From JAJUJL01 sp041736465 (lineage in GTDB: Bacteria > Chloroflexota > Anaerolineae > Anaerolineales > UBA4823), in assembly GCA_041736465.1 (NCBI GenBank), contig JBGSTO010000462.1:248001-312000 (forward strand): a stretch of 64,000 bases of DNA. The letters are read 5' to 3'. The position numbers were made by a program, and so were the translations under genes. Positions 27,223 to 35,500 of this stretch are shown here, piece by piece; the first letter of the stretch is position 1; the number at the start of each line of letters is the position of its first letter. The notes under the pieces were generated by a model, which saw nothing but the letters and a program-made list of their open reading frames with translations, was not told where the DNA came from and made no database searches.

Positions 27223-27849
27223 TCAAGAGTGTTTCTTGCCATCCGGCATAATGACATCGGTCAGGTCCGCAGTCCCAAAGCGCGATCCGGCAACATCCGC
27301 GCCGGCGAGGTTGGCGCCGGTCAGGTCAGCGCCATCAAAAATCGCATTGCGCAGGTCTGCGTTCTGCAGATTGGCCTCAAACAGGTTGGCGTTGGAGAAG
27401 TTGGCGCTGTTGAGATTGGCTGAAATCAAATCGGATTTACTGAAATCTGCGCGAGTACAGATGGCGCCGGTCAAATTGGCGCGGTTTAAGTTGGCGCGGG
27501 TAATATTGGCGCGGCTAAGATTCGCGTCCACCAGAATGGCTTGAACCAGCGCGGCGCGGTCGAGATAAGCGCGGGTAAGGTTAGCGCGCGTCAGGTTGGT
27601 TTCGGTCAGATTGCACTCGCTCAGGTAGGCTTCGAAGAGATTCGCCTGGCTCAGATTAGCCCTGGACAGATTGGCTTTGATCAGGATTGCCCAGCTCAGA
27701 TCTGAACGGGTGAAATCCGACCATGCCAGGTTGCACTCGCTCATGTCTGCCATCCACAAGGTGGTTTCGGACAGGTTGATCTTTACCAACCACAGCGGAT
27801 GCGGGCGATTGAGCAGATCATAGATCTGATAATGGGTCAAGTTCGACAT
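27223..27849 (-). CDS. Pentapeptide-repeat protein
   Basis: 208 residues. From about residue 30 to the end it is a run of A(N/D)LXX pentapeptides (LSWAILIKANLSRANLSQ and so on), which form a right-handed quadrilateral beta-helix. Some such proteins mimic DNA and shield gyrase (Qnr, MfpA), but many have no known role. A GyrA-like pinwheel protein is encoded 9 kb downstream in the same run of genes, an association that may be coincidence. AGGAGG-type Shine-Dalgarno and a TATACT box lie upstream, so it is probably the first gene of the long run. Confidence 0.93.
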   Translation of the reverse strand: MSNLTHYQIYDLLNRPHPLWLVKINLSETTLWMADMSECNLAWSDFTRSDLSWAILIKANLSRANLSQANLFEAYLSECNLTETNLTRANLTRAYLDRAALVQAILVDANLSRANITRANLNRANLTGAICTRADFSKSDLISANLNSANFSNANLFEANLQNADLRNAIFDGADLTGANLAGADVAGSRFGTADLTDVIMPDGKKHS

Positions 27850-27885
27850 GGAGAGACCTCCTGATTACCTGAGTGAATTATCGAT

Positions 27886-27891
27886 AGTATA
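27886..27891 (-). promoter_or_regulatory. Candidate -10 box for the long minus-strand gene run
   Basis: TATACT on the minus strand, about 37 nt before the pentapeptide ATG, with an AGGAGG Shine-Dalgarno in between. The -35 is weak (TTTTCG at 17 nt). The rest of the 172-nt gap to 28021 shows nothing else convincing. Confidence 0.45.
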
Positions 27892-28021
27892 CCGCGTGGT
27901 GAGGCGCCCGAAAAGATTGATAGACAGGGGATGCTGCTTTCATCCAAAATAATCATCTGCCCGGCGCCAGCGTATCCAAAGGATAGCAGATTGCCGGGTT
28001 GTACCTGAATCGCGGTGATTG

Positions 28022-29530
28022 TTAGGGTGGATTGGCAGATTGGGAAACGTCCCGCTGCAGCACGCGAGCGCGCCTGCGTGCGAGCAGCGCACGGATGCGG
28101 GCATGCCTTTCGCGGGTCAGGGGATAGAACCACGCGACCACGATTGAGCTGATCAGCAGCAGCGCTCCTACCGGACCGGTCAAAACACGGATGGCGGTCA
28201 GGGTGCGGGCAGACTGGCTGAACTGCATTACGCCCTCAGGAGGCGTTTGGTAGCCAAACCAACCTAACACCTGCAGGGCGAAGAAGATGGCAAAAGCGCC
28301 GGTGAGCTTGCGCACGAAGTTTTTCGCCCCGTAATAGATACCTTCGTGACGCTGGCGAGTGCGCAGCTCATCCCACTCGATGACATCTGGAAAAATCGAG
28401 TCGGGCAGGACGTGTGCTGTGGAAACGCTCAATCCTGCCAACACCGCCAGCACCAGCATTAGGGTGATCTGTCCGGGCTGCAGGCCGAACAGGATTAACT
28501 GCACAAATGCCCAGAACAGCATGCCGATGATATAGGCGCTGCGCTTGCTGAAACGATACGACAGCCACGTCCACAGCGGTAGAGCGGCGACTGCAGTCGC
28601 AATTAACAGACCCAATACGACCGATTCCAGGGCGATGCTCTCACCGGCGATATTCATCGATGCGAGCAGGTTTCCTTCTGAAATCCAATACACCATGTAA
28701 AAAGGCAGCATCAAGGCGACCAGGTCAAAAGTGATCCAATTCAACATGTACAGCAGCGTGGCATAACGGAAGGGGATGTTGTGCCAGGCGGTTGACAGGA
28801 CGCTGCGGAATGAGGCAAGCTTTTCTGCAGCATGTGAAGGATCGCTCGGGTCGACGGCTCGCTCCCTCACCACCAGGAAGATCAGCAAGAAGGGAACGGC
28901 TGCCAATCCTCCGAACAGACTGGCGACCATGATGTAACCCCTTTGTAAGGTGGCGCCGGATTGAACGGCTGCATCGACAATGATCGGTGCAGCTACCGCC
29001 GTAGCCAGGGATGCCAGCAAATTGAAAAACATACGATAGCCGGTGAGGCTGGTGCGCTCATCATAATCTGGAGTGATATCGGGGGTCAGTGCAAAGAAGG
29101 GTACGATCACCAGAGTTTGGAGCGTATCGCTGAGCATGAAGGTCAGGGTGACGGTAGCCATCAATGCAAGCTGGCTTTCCCAGGGCGGCGTCCACCATAG
29201 AAGGATAAAGCCCAGCGCAAAAGGAATGGAGAAAAACAGCAAGAATGGGCGCCGCCGCCCCCAACGGGTGTGAATGCGGTCGCTGATCAGACCTACCAGG
29301 GGATCGTTGATGGCATCCCAGACCACGCCAATCAGCGCAGCAAATGACGCCAGACGGGCATCTAATCCGACGACATCGGTGAGAAAGATGGCGTAGAAGA
29401 TCTGGCGCAGCGTGCCAAAGCTCGCCATCCCCCAGTCGCCAGAGCCGTACACCAGTTTGACCAGCAAGGATGTCTTATTGGGGGGAACGTCTTTGCCTGC
29501 TTCTGCCAGGGTCGCCGCAGTATGGCTCAT
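28022..29530 (-). CDS. GPH-family cation symporter (MFS; glycoside/hexuronide type)
   Basis: 502 residues, about twelve membrane helices. Signature segments: VYGSGDWGMASFGTLRQ, DAINDPLVGLISDR, RWGRRRPFLLF, and DEL/RTRQRHEGIYYGAKNFVRK, as in MelB/XylP/YicJ proteins. Couples sugar or glycoside uptake to Na+ or H+. The ATG shares one base with the stop of the upstream PLP enzyme gene, so substrates may be linked, although lipid-like products would be an unusual cargo for this family. Confidence 0.9.
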   Translation of the reverse strand: MSHTAATLAEAGKDVPPNKTSLLVKLVYGSGDWGMASFGTLRQIFYAIFLTDVVGLDARLASFAALIGVVWDAINDPLVGLISDRIHTRWGRRRPFLLFFSIPFALGFILLWWTPPWESQLALMATVTLTFMLSDTLQTLVIVPFFALTPDITPDYDERTSLTGYRMFFNLLASLATAVAAPIIVDAAVQSGATLQRGYIMVASLFGGLAAVPFLLIFLVVRERAVDPSDPSHAAEKLASFRSVLSTAWHNIPFRYATLLYMLNWITFDLVALMLPFYMVYWISEGNLLASMNIAGESIALESVVLGLLIATAVAALPLWTWLSYRFSKRSAYIIGMLFWAFVQLILFGLQPGQITLMLVLAVLAGLSVSTAHVLPDSIFPDVIEWDELRTRQRHEGIYYGAKNFVRKLTGAFAIFFALQVLGWFGYQTPPEGVMQFSQSARTLTAIRVLTGPVGALLLISSIVVAWFYPLTRERHARIRALLARRRARVLQRDVSQSANPP

Positions 29531-30978
29531 CAGGTTTTCTCCTCAAGGTGGGTCATTTGGTCTAACAAATCCAACACCAATTCTCCCAGATCGCCTCGAT
29601 TGGGGAGGGTTCCCATCAAACCGTACATGGCGGCAGTTCTTTTGGGTAAGCCCGAGCTTCCGCCGGAAAGCAAACTGGAGGCATTCTTCATCAACCGGCT
29701 GAGAATGCCCGGTGGCAGATGGTCGGCGGCAAACCTCGCCAGCTGCAGCCCCAGGCGATTGCGCAGCTTGGGCAAGGATGGGCGCTGCTCGATCCTGGCT
29801 GATACGCGCAGATCCTGCAGAAACTGATCGACTACCTGGGAGTGCCCGGCATGCACGGTCAGGTGAAGGCTGGGCGGAAACTGCTGGCGATCCAGGTGCC
29901 AGCCGCGCAGCGACATCTCATCACCGACCGCGTAGATGTCGCCGGACTGCGTGGCGATTGCCAGCACGCTCATGTCTGGATCGCCGAGGATGAACAGTCC
30001 TGGAATTTCGGCAATCCCAACGCGCAGACGGTCTCGAACCTGCATCACCTGGCGAGTGATGTCCAGGTAGCCTTCTTCGCCGAGGAAGTGCATCACAGCC
30101 CAGGCGGCGGCTATTGCACCCCCGGCGCGCGTGCCGGACATGGTGGGTGAGGCGTAGATTCCACCGGGCCAATCGGTCGCTACGAAATACTGCTTGCGGC
30201 GCAGCTGGCGATCGCGGTACAAAATCACAGAGGCGCCTTTGGCGGAATAGGCATACTTATGTAAATCTGCAGACATCGAGGTGACGCCGGGTACAGAGAA
30301 ATCGAACTCGGGCAGCGGATATCCAAGCCGGCGAACGAAAGGCAGGATGAACCCGCCCACGCAGGCGTCAACGTGCATAAGCAGGCCGCGTTCACGGGCG
30401 ATAGCTGCCATGGCAGCAATGGGATCCACCACGCCTTGAGGGTAGGAGGGGGCAGATCCCACCAGCAGGATGGTGTCAGGTGTAATGGCGTTTTGCACTG
30501 CTTGCGGGTCGGCGCGAAACCCCGCATCCAGCGCTGTTTTTACCAGGCGCACATCGAAATACTGTGCTGCTTTGTCGAAAGCAGGGTGCGCCGAGACCGG
30601 CAGCACGATCTCCGGGTGGCTGATCTCGGGGCGGTTGGCTCGTGCCCAATCGCGGGCAGTCTTCACTGCCATGAGGATGCTTTCAGTTCCGCCGGTGGTC
30701 ATGTTTCCGGCTACCCCACTGCCGCCGCCCAGCAGACTGGCGCTCATGGCAACGACTTCGGTCTCGAATTTGCGCAGGCTGGGGAAGGCCGACGGATTCA
30801 ACCCATTCTCAGAGAAAAACAGCAGGTAGGCCTGCTGGGCGATTTCCTTGACCGCCTGGTTGGATTGAAATACCAGGCTGAAGGCTTTGCCCTGCTGCCA
30901 GTGGATGTCGCCGGCGCGGGCAGCGCTCATTTCTTCAAGAATTTCTTCTCGCGTAGACCCTTGCTTGGGAATATTCAT
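29530..30978 (-). CDS. PLP-dependent lyase/decarboxylase, sphingosine-1-phosphate-lyase-like
   Basis: 482 residues, fold-type I PLP enzyme. MTTGGTESILMAVKTARDW binds the phosphate, HVDACVGGF holds the cofactor Asp, and SADLHKYAYSAKGASV carries the Schiff-base Lys241. Segments DWPGGIYASPTMSGTRAG and FVATDW are much closer to S1P lyases than to glutamate decarboxylases. The family splits phosphorylated long-chain bases to an aldehyde and phosphoethanolamine. Unlike eukaryotic SPL there is no N-terminal membrane helix, as in the bacterial homologues. First gene of a two-gene operon. Confidence 0.88.
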   Translation of the reverse strand: MNIPKQGSTREEILEEMSAARAGDIHWQQGKAFSLVFQSNQAVKEIAQQAYLLFFSENGLNPSAFPSLRKFETEVVAMSASLLGGGSGVAGNMTTGGTESILMAVKTARDWARANRPEISHPEIVLPVSAHPAFDKAAQYFDVRLVKTALDAGFRADPQAVQNAITPDTILLVGSAPSYPQGVVDPIAAMAAIARERGLLMHVDACVGGFILPFVRRLGYPLPEFDFSVPGVTSMSADLHKYAYSAKGASVILYRDRQLRRKQYFVATDWPGGIYASPTMSGTRAGGAIAAAWAVMHFLGEEGYLDITRQVMQVRDRLRVGIAEIPGLFILGDPDMSVLAIATQSGDIYAVGDEMSLRGWHLDRQQFPPSLHLTVHAGHSQVVDQFLQDLRVSARIEQRPSLPKLRNRLGLQLARFAADHLPPGILSRLMKNASSLLSGGSSGLPKRTAAMYGLMGTLPNRGDLGELVLDLLDQMTHLEEKT

Positions 30979-31296
30979 TATTTTGCTCGCGAATTAATCC
31001 GGAAAAGCGAAGTTGATGTTACGAGTGTATCCGAAGAATTTTGGAACGTCAAATAAATGAGGCGAGGTTTTAAAAAATGTTATAGACTTAAGTGAAGTAA
31101 GTGATATTTGTCACTTCTCAACACCTATCATTATTTGCTACAGTAATATAGATCGGGCAAAGCCCTGGAGAAAGGATGGGTCTAACGACAAATTTTGAGT
31201 TACGTCCCCTGCTGTGTAATTGGTAGGGGTATTTTTGTCCTCTTTCTTGATGGATGAGGTCCGGCTCATGATATCCGATGCACCGGGAGGGAAGAA
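30979..31296. promoter_or_regulatory. Divergent regulatory region with CRP/FNR-like palindrome and leader hairpin
   Basis: 318 nt without a gene. It holds AAGTGA-N6-TCACTT at 31099-31116, fitting the GTGA-N6-TCAC core of CRP/FNR-family sites; a TACAGT/TAATAT -10-like stretch at 31139-31149; and then a leader to the malic-enzyme ATG at 31297. The leader has GGGC-AAA-GCCC (31155-31165) and a stem CCCCTGC/GTAGGGG followed by a T-rich tract (31206-31237), which looks like an attenuator terminator. A GGGAGG Shine-Dalgarno precedes the ATG. Riboswitch class not recognised. Confidence 0.5.
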
Positions 31297-32667
31297 ATGC
31301 TGAAAGACAAAGACAATCTCGAACAGCCAACTATCGAGCAGCTGCTGGCGAAGGCGACCAAGCCTTCTGCTGACGCAATGCGGCTGCATCCTTTCTATCA
31401 TGGGAAAATTGAAACGACACTCAAATGCACTGTACGCAGTTTCAATGATTTCGCGATCTGGTACACCCCTGGCGTAGCTGCGCCTTGTAAGGCGATTGAA
31501 GCCAACCCGGAACTGGTGTACGAGTACACCAATAAGTGGAACACGGTTGCAGTGGTGAGTGATGGCACGCGCGTCCTGGGGTTGGGTGATATTGGACCCA
31601 AGGCAGGTCTGCCGGTGATGGAAGGCAAGGCGCTGCTGTATAAATACCTGGGCGGTGTGGATGGTGTCCCGGTAATGCTGGATACCAAAGATCCGGATGC
31701 GATCATTCAGACCGTACTGATGTTGCAGCCCGGATTTGGGGGCGTCAACCTGGAAGATATCTCTCAGCCAAAGTGTTTCCGGATTCTCGATACACTGCGG
31801 GAGAAGGCTGAAATCCCCGTCTGGCATGATGATCAGCAAGGAACGGCGACCGTTACCCTGGCAGGCCTGATCAATGCTTTGAAAGTTGTCGGCAAGGACA
31901 TGGGGAATGTGCGCATCGCCTTTATCGGCAGTGGGGCTTCGAATGTAGCCTGCTCTCGGTTGATCTTTGGGTGGGGCGCAGACCCGGCGCGCTGTTTCAT
32001 GGTTGACACAAAAGGCATCCTGGGGAAGCACCGCCGGGATCTCGAGATGCGCAAGGCCGAGTATGTGGATAAATGGCGTTTGTGCCAGATCACCAACGCG
32101 GAAGGGCGTGAAGGCGATATACCCGATGCCCTGCGCGGTGCTGATGTGGTCATTGCCTTATCTCGCTCGGGTCCGGGTGTGATCCTGCCGGAGTGGATCA
32201 AGGGGATGGCGAAAGATGCAATTGTCTTTACCTGCGCCAACCCGGTTCCGGAAATTTGGCCATGGGAAGCCAAGGAGGCTGGCGCGGCGGTTGTGGCTAC
32301 TGGTCGCTCGGACTTCCCCAACCAGGTGAACAACTCACTGGGTTTTCCGGGCATCTTCCGCGGCACGCTGGATGTGCGCGCCAAGACGATCACCGATGAG
32401 ATGTGTTTCGCGGCCGCAAGAGCATTGGCAGAACATGTTGGGGAGCGGCTGGCATCTGATTTCATCCTGCCCAATATGGATGACTGGGAAGTATTCCCGC
32501 GCGAGGCCGCTGCGGTTGGAATGAAAGCTCAGGAGCTTGGGATTGCCGGGAAGCAGTTCAGCTACCAGGAGCTGTACGATAAAGCCCGAATCATCATCCA
32601 ACGGTCCCGTGATATCACCCACAGCATGATGACCAACGGCTTCATTCCCGAAGCGCCTGAAGAGTAA
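31297..32667 (+). CDS. NADP-dependent malic enzyme (short, bacterial type)
   Basis: 456 residues. Malic-domain signatures: FAIWYTPGVAAPCKAI, VSDGTRVLGLGDIGPKAG, PVMEGKALLYK, VNLEDI and VWHDDQQGTATVTLAGL; the NAD(P) domain has IAFIGSGASNVACSR. Catalyses oxidative decarboxylation of malate to pyruvate. No phosphotransacetylase-like C-terminal domain is present, unlike MaeB. NAD versus NADP use cannot be fixed by eye. Possibly co-transcribed with the flavoprotein 15 nt downstream, giving a pyruvate/NAD(P)H module. Confidence 0.95.
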   Translation: MLKDKDNLEQPTIEQLLAKATKPSADAMRLHPFYHGKIETTLKCTVRSFNDFAIWYTPGVAAPCKAIEANPELVYEYTNKWNTVAVVSDGTRVLGLGDIGPKAGLPVMEGKALLYKYLGGVDGVPVMLDTKDPDAIIQTVLMLQPGFGGVNLEDISQPKCFRILDTLREKAEIPVWHDDQQGTATVTLAGLINALKVVGKDMGNVRIAFIGSGASNVACSRLIFGWGADPARCFMVDTKGILGKHRRDLEMRKAEYVDKWRLCQITNAEGREGDIPDALRGADVVIALSRSGPGVILPEWIKGMAKDAIVFTCANPVPEIWPWEAKEAGAAVVATGRSDFPNQVNNSLGFPGIFRGTLDVRAKTITDEMCFAAARALAEHVGERLASDFILPNMDDWEVFPREAAAVGMKAQELGIAGKQFSYQELYDKARIIIQRSRDITHSMMTNGFIPEAPEE

Positions 32668-32682
32668 AACGGAGGAGCGAGT

Positions 32683-33588
32683 ATGTACGACCTGATCGTA
32701 TTGGGTGGAGGCCCGGCAGGGCTGACTGCAACGATGTACGCCATCCGAAAACGCCTGGACGTGCTGCTGATCAGCAAAGATCTGGGCGGAAAAACCAACT
32801 ACAGGTTGGCGCTGCCGTGGATCGAAGACTACCAGGTGATCCGCGGCCTGGAGGTCGTGAATAAATTTCGCAGCGAGCTCGAATACCTGGATTTTGCCAG
32901 GCAGATGGACGACGTGCAAAGCGTGCGCAAAGAGGGCGATCATTTTGTGGTTTATACCCAGAATGGATCGAAGCATGAGACCCTGTCTCTGATCGTGGCG
33001 ACCGGCGCCAAACAGCTGCGCCTGCGCGTGCCGGGGGAGAAAGAGTTCATGATGCGCGGGCTGTGCTACTCTGCGCTCAGCTACGCCCCGCTGTTTATTG
33101 ACCGCAGAACTGTGGTCGTTGGCGACGGCGAGTTAGCGCTGCGCTCGGCTGGAGAACTGGCGACCATTGCCCAGCATGTGCACCTGGTGTGTAAGAATCC
33201 CGAAACGCTGAGCAGCCCACTGGGCAAGAAGCTGGCCCTGGCAGGCAACGTAACCGTGTATGGCGAGCACCAGGTAACAGAAGTCGTCGGCGACCAGTAT
33301 GCCCGGCGGGTGCTTCTGGAAGACGCGCACGGCGGCAAGCTGGAGCTGGAAGCCGATGGCACCTTCATCGAGATGGCGCTGATTCCAAACTCCAAGATGG
33401 TTGCTGATCTGGTGAACCTGGATGAACAGGGGCGCATTATCGTGGACTGCGCCAACCGCACGAGCACAGACGGTGTCTTTGCCGCTGGTGATGTGACCAC
33501 TGGCTTTGCAGAGCAGGTGTTGATCGCGGTGGGGGAGGGCGCCAAAGCCGCATTGAGCGCGTACGAGTATCTGCTGCCCAGGCTGTAG
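32683..33588 (+). CDS. Thioredoxin-reductase-like FAD/NAD(P) oxidoreductase without the redox CxxC
   Basis: 301 residues, GGAGGAG Shine-Dalgarno. FAD site VLGGGPAGLTATMYA, NAD(P) site VVVGDGELALRSAGELA, and the FAD-binding TDGVFAAGDVTTGFAEQ. Where TrxR has a CATC disulfide centre, this protein reads YSALSYA (S130, S133), so it cannot be a disulfide reductase of the usual kind. Relatives act as ferredoxin/flavodoxin-NADP reductases or NADH oxidases. Cotranscribed with malic enzyme, it could use the NADPH made there. Partner unknown. Confidence 0.88.
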   Translation: MYDLIVLGGGPAGLTATMYAIRKRLDVLLISKDLGGKTNYRLALPWIEDYQVIRGLEVVNKFRSELEYLDFARQMDDVQSVRKEGDHFVVYTQNGSKHETLSLIVATGAKQLRLRVPGEKEFMMRGLCYSALSYAPLFIDRRTVVVGDGELALRSAGELATIAQHVHLVCKNPETLSSPLGKKLALAGNVTVYGEHQVTEVVGDQYARRVLLEDAHGGKLELEADGTFIEMALIPNSKMVADLVNLDEQGRIIVDCANRTSTDGVFAAGDVTTGFAEQVLIAVGEGAKAALSAYEYLLPRL

Positions 33589-33607
33589 CAGGCTGTCAGG
33601 CAGTTAA

Positions 33608-33651
33608 GTCGAGGGTTGAGACGGGAAGGTTGTCTCAGCTCTCGACTTTTT
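33608..33651 (+). terminator. Rho-independent terminator after the malic-enzyme operon
   Basis: A long stem (GTCGAG.G.TGAGAC paired with GTCTCA.C.CTCGAC) is followed by a run of five to six T residues. Confidence 0.85.
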
Positions 33652-33808
33652 GTTGCACAACCCCCGACACACCACAGATGATCGTTGTGGCACTATACAA
33701 TACTGTAAGAGTCTTGCTGTCTATCAATATTGAAAGCTGAGCATGTTGGAATTAATCGCAATATTTTGTAAAATCAAATCATTATGATAAATATATTGTA
33801 GGAATCGA

Positions 33809-34225
33809 GTGTGCGGGATGATCTCATCAAGCTCCAATAACAGGAGAGATAGAGGCCAAGGACTGGTAGAGTATGCCTTAATCCTCACCCTGGTGGCTGT
33901 CGTGGTCATCCTGGTGCTGGCATTGATGGGGCCGGCGGTCGGCAACGTGTACAGCGAAGTCGTTGCCGTTCTCGATTCGGGTGCCGGGGGCGGCACAGCC
34001 CCAACCCAGGTCCCGACTGCGGTACCGACGCCAATACCGACCCCACAGTGGGTTTACTGCGCTCAAGAGCATGATTATTGTTCTTTTAGCGGAACGTACC
34101 CCGTAAGATACGGGGAACATGGCGTTTACAATACCCTCGTTTTAACCGATGGTACGCCGTGCACGAATGCTGTTTTTGGCGATCCGCTGTATGGAACGCT
34201 TAAGCATTGTGACGTGTTCAAGTAA
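33809..34225 (+). CDS. Flp-type (IVb) pilin-like N-terminus fused to a Cys-rich secreted domain
   Basis: 138 residues. The N-terminal GQGLVEYALILTLVAVVV has the Flp/TadE-type G/E/Y prepilin signature (cleavage before the hydrophobic helix). A short Thr/Pro linker (PTAVPTPIPTP) leads to a 55-residue domain with four cysteines: CAQEHDYCSFSGTYPVRYGE ... CTNAVFGDPLYGTLKHC. The latter wording resembles small domains in secreted bacterial and fungal proteins, but I cannot name the family. Start taken at the GTG at 33809 (AGGA 5 nt upstream); ATG 33818 is the alternative. No tad assembly genes or prepilin peptidase are nearby. The 220-nt gap upstream is AT-rich. Confidence 0.78.
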   Translation: MCGMISSSSNNRRDRGQGLVEYALILTLVAVVVILVLALMGPAVGNVYSEVVAVLDSGAGGGTAPTQVPTAVPTPIPTPQWVYCAQEHDYCSFSGTYPVRYGEHGVYNTLVLTDGTPCTNAVFGDPLYGTLKHCDVFK

Positions 34226-34303
34226 GGGATGACCGCGCGAAAAGAACTGGTGCATCCAACCGGCGTCTTTTGAAAGCAGCGGGGAAATGCTAAAAACATA
34301 TGC

Positions 34304-35467
34304 TCAGACAGCCAATAAATCTGCATACTCCTCGCTAAGAATCTGGCGATAGGCGGGTGGAATCCGGGTCATCTCCAATGCCAGCTCGCCTTCAGCGGGC
34401 GTGACTGAAAAATGCGCCGCAGGCATTAATATCCGCTGGAGCTTGATGTATTCATCCAGGTCGATATCCAGCCCGGCGGGCAAGACCACTGTAAACCGGT
34501 CTTCTTGCAGCAGGGCGCGCTGCGCCGAAGCCCGGATCTGTTTGGACAATGCGCCAAGACGCAGCAGCTCGCTGTCGTCGTGACCCGCAATCCGATCCAG
34601 AAAAGGGAAGTCTTCGGGCTGCACAATCAGCCTGGCGAGAGGTGTAACAGCTTCCCGGCTGGCCCATTCATTGGCATAGGCTTCTTCTGTCATCTTCAGC
34701 CGCTCGAACGTTGTGCGCGGCAGAAAGTACAGTGATCCCTCCCGCCAGGGTTTGCCGGCGAGCTGCTCCTGGTTGACCGAAAAGTTGTAAACCGCGATCC
34801 GATCTCCCTGCCGGTTGTGAAAATACATTACCCCGTTGCGGATGCTGCCGTGCAGGTTGGCGCGGTCCACGATGGCGAAGAACATCGCCCACAGCCCGTC
34901 GTGGGTTCCATAGACAGCCTGCAGATTGCCGCGACCTGTCTCATCGCGCAGCTCATAGGATTTGCGCACCGGAGCAAAGGTTTCGATTTCGGTGTTGTTC
35001 GAGCCGTGGAAGATAACTGCTTCCTGAGCAGAGACATATTGTACGAACTCGTGGATCGGAAACGGCAGGTGGTAATCCAGCCGGCTTCCGTCAGCCTTCA
35101 CGATGATGGACTGGAGCAGTGCTGCAAATGCAGCTTCCTTTTCTGCGGATAACTCGAAATCAGGGGCGAGCATCCGGGCAGTGACCGGTAGTGATTTTAC
35201 ATTCTCATCAGGGATTCTTGCTATCTCGAAGCTGCCGGCGCGAAAGGCGGAGACAGCCCCATCCAACGCTCGGATAAAGGTCACTGTGCTGCCATCCAGC
35301 GGGCCGCCGTGCATGCGGAAGCTGTCACCCTCGACCGGCTCGAGCACAATCTCGTAGCCTTCAGGAACGCCGGGAACTGCAGCAACGAGCTGATTTCCCA
35401 CATCGCGGACAATCAGGAGCATGCCCATGTAATAGTAATGACCGAGATAAGCCTTCATGATTTTCAC
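34304..35467 (-). CDS. Protein of unknown function with HGS/ART-like central motif
   Basis: 387 residues, soluble. The centre reads AVIFHGSNNTEIETFAPVR, then RGNLQAVYGTHDGLWAMFF; an H..S motif followed by a Y-x-T motif resembles the spacing of ADP-ribosyltransferase/RNA 2'-phosphotransferase folds, but this is only a visual analogy and the third (Glu) residue is not identified. No family is firmly recognised. GTG start at 35467 has AGGAG 4 nt upstream; ATG at 35458 is possible. Isolated gene between the pilin and the cassette at 35.9-40.3 kb. Confidence 0.6.
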   Translation of the reverse strand: MKIMKAYLGHYYYMGMLLIVRDVGNQLVAAVPGVPEGYEIVLEPVEGDSFRMHGGPLDGSTVTFIRALDGAVSAFRAGSFEIARIPDENVKSLPVTARMLAPDFELSAEKEAAFAALLQSIIVKADGSRLDYHLPFPIHEFVQYVSAQEAVIFHGSNNTEIETFAPVRKSYELRDETGRGNLQAVYGTHDGLWAMFFAIVDRANLHGSIRNGVMYFHNRQGDRIAVYNFSVNQEQLAGKPWREGSLYFLPRTTFERLKMTEEAYANEWASREAVTPLARLIVQPEDFPFLDRIAGHDDSELLRLGALSKQIRASAQRALLQEDRFTVVLPAGLDIDLDEYIKLQRILMPAAHFSVTPAEGELALEMTRIPPAYRQILSEEYADLLAV

Positions 35468-35500
35468 TCAGCTCCTATCCATATTTAAAATTCAGGGCAC

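Noticed and set aside
27236..27544. A short repeated frame opposite the pentapeptide gene, resembling a repeat array
   Set aside because: The regularity comes from the pentapeptide codons on the other strand; there is no CRISPR-type repeat/spacer structure.
31155..31205. A c-di-GMP-I (GEMM) riboswitch
   Set aside because: The CAAAGCC and GGGTCTAA fragments are separated by an extra stretch and the rest of the consensus cannot be aligned; reported only as an unassigned leader.
31138..32031. A 297-residue frame on the minus strand over malic enzyme
   Set aside because: It is the antisense shadow of a clearly coding gene and has no recognisable family; the plus frame is malic enzyme.
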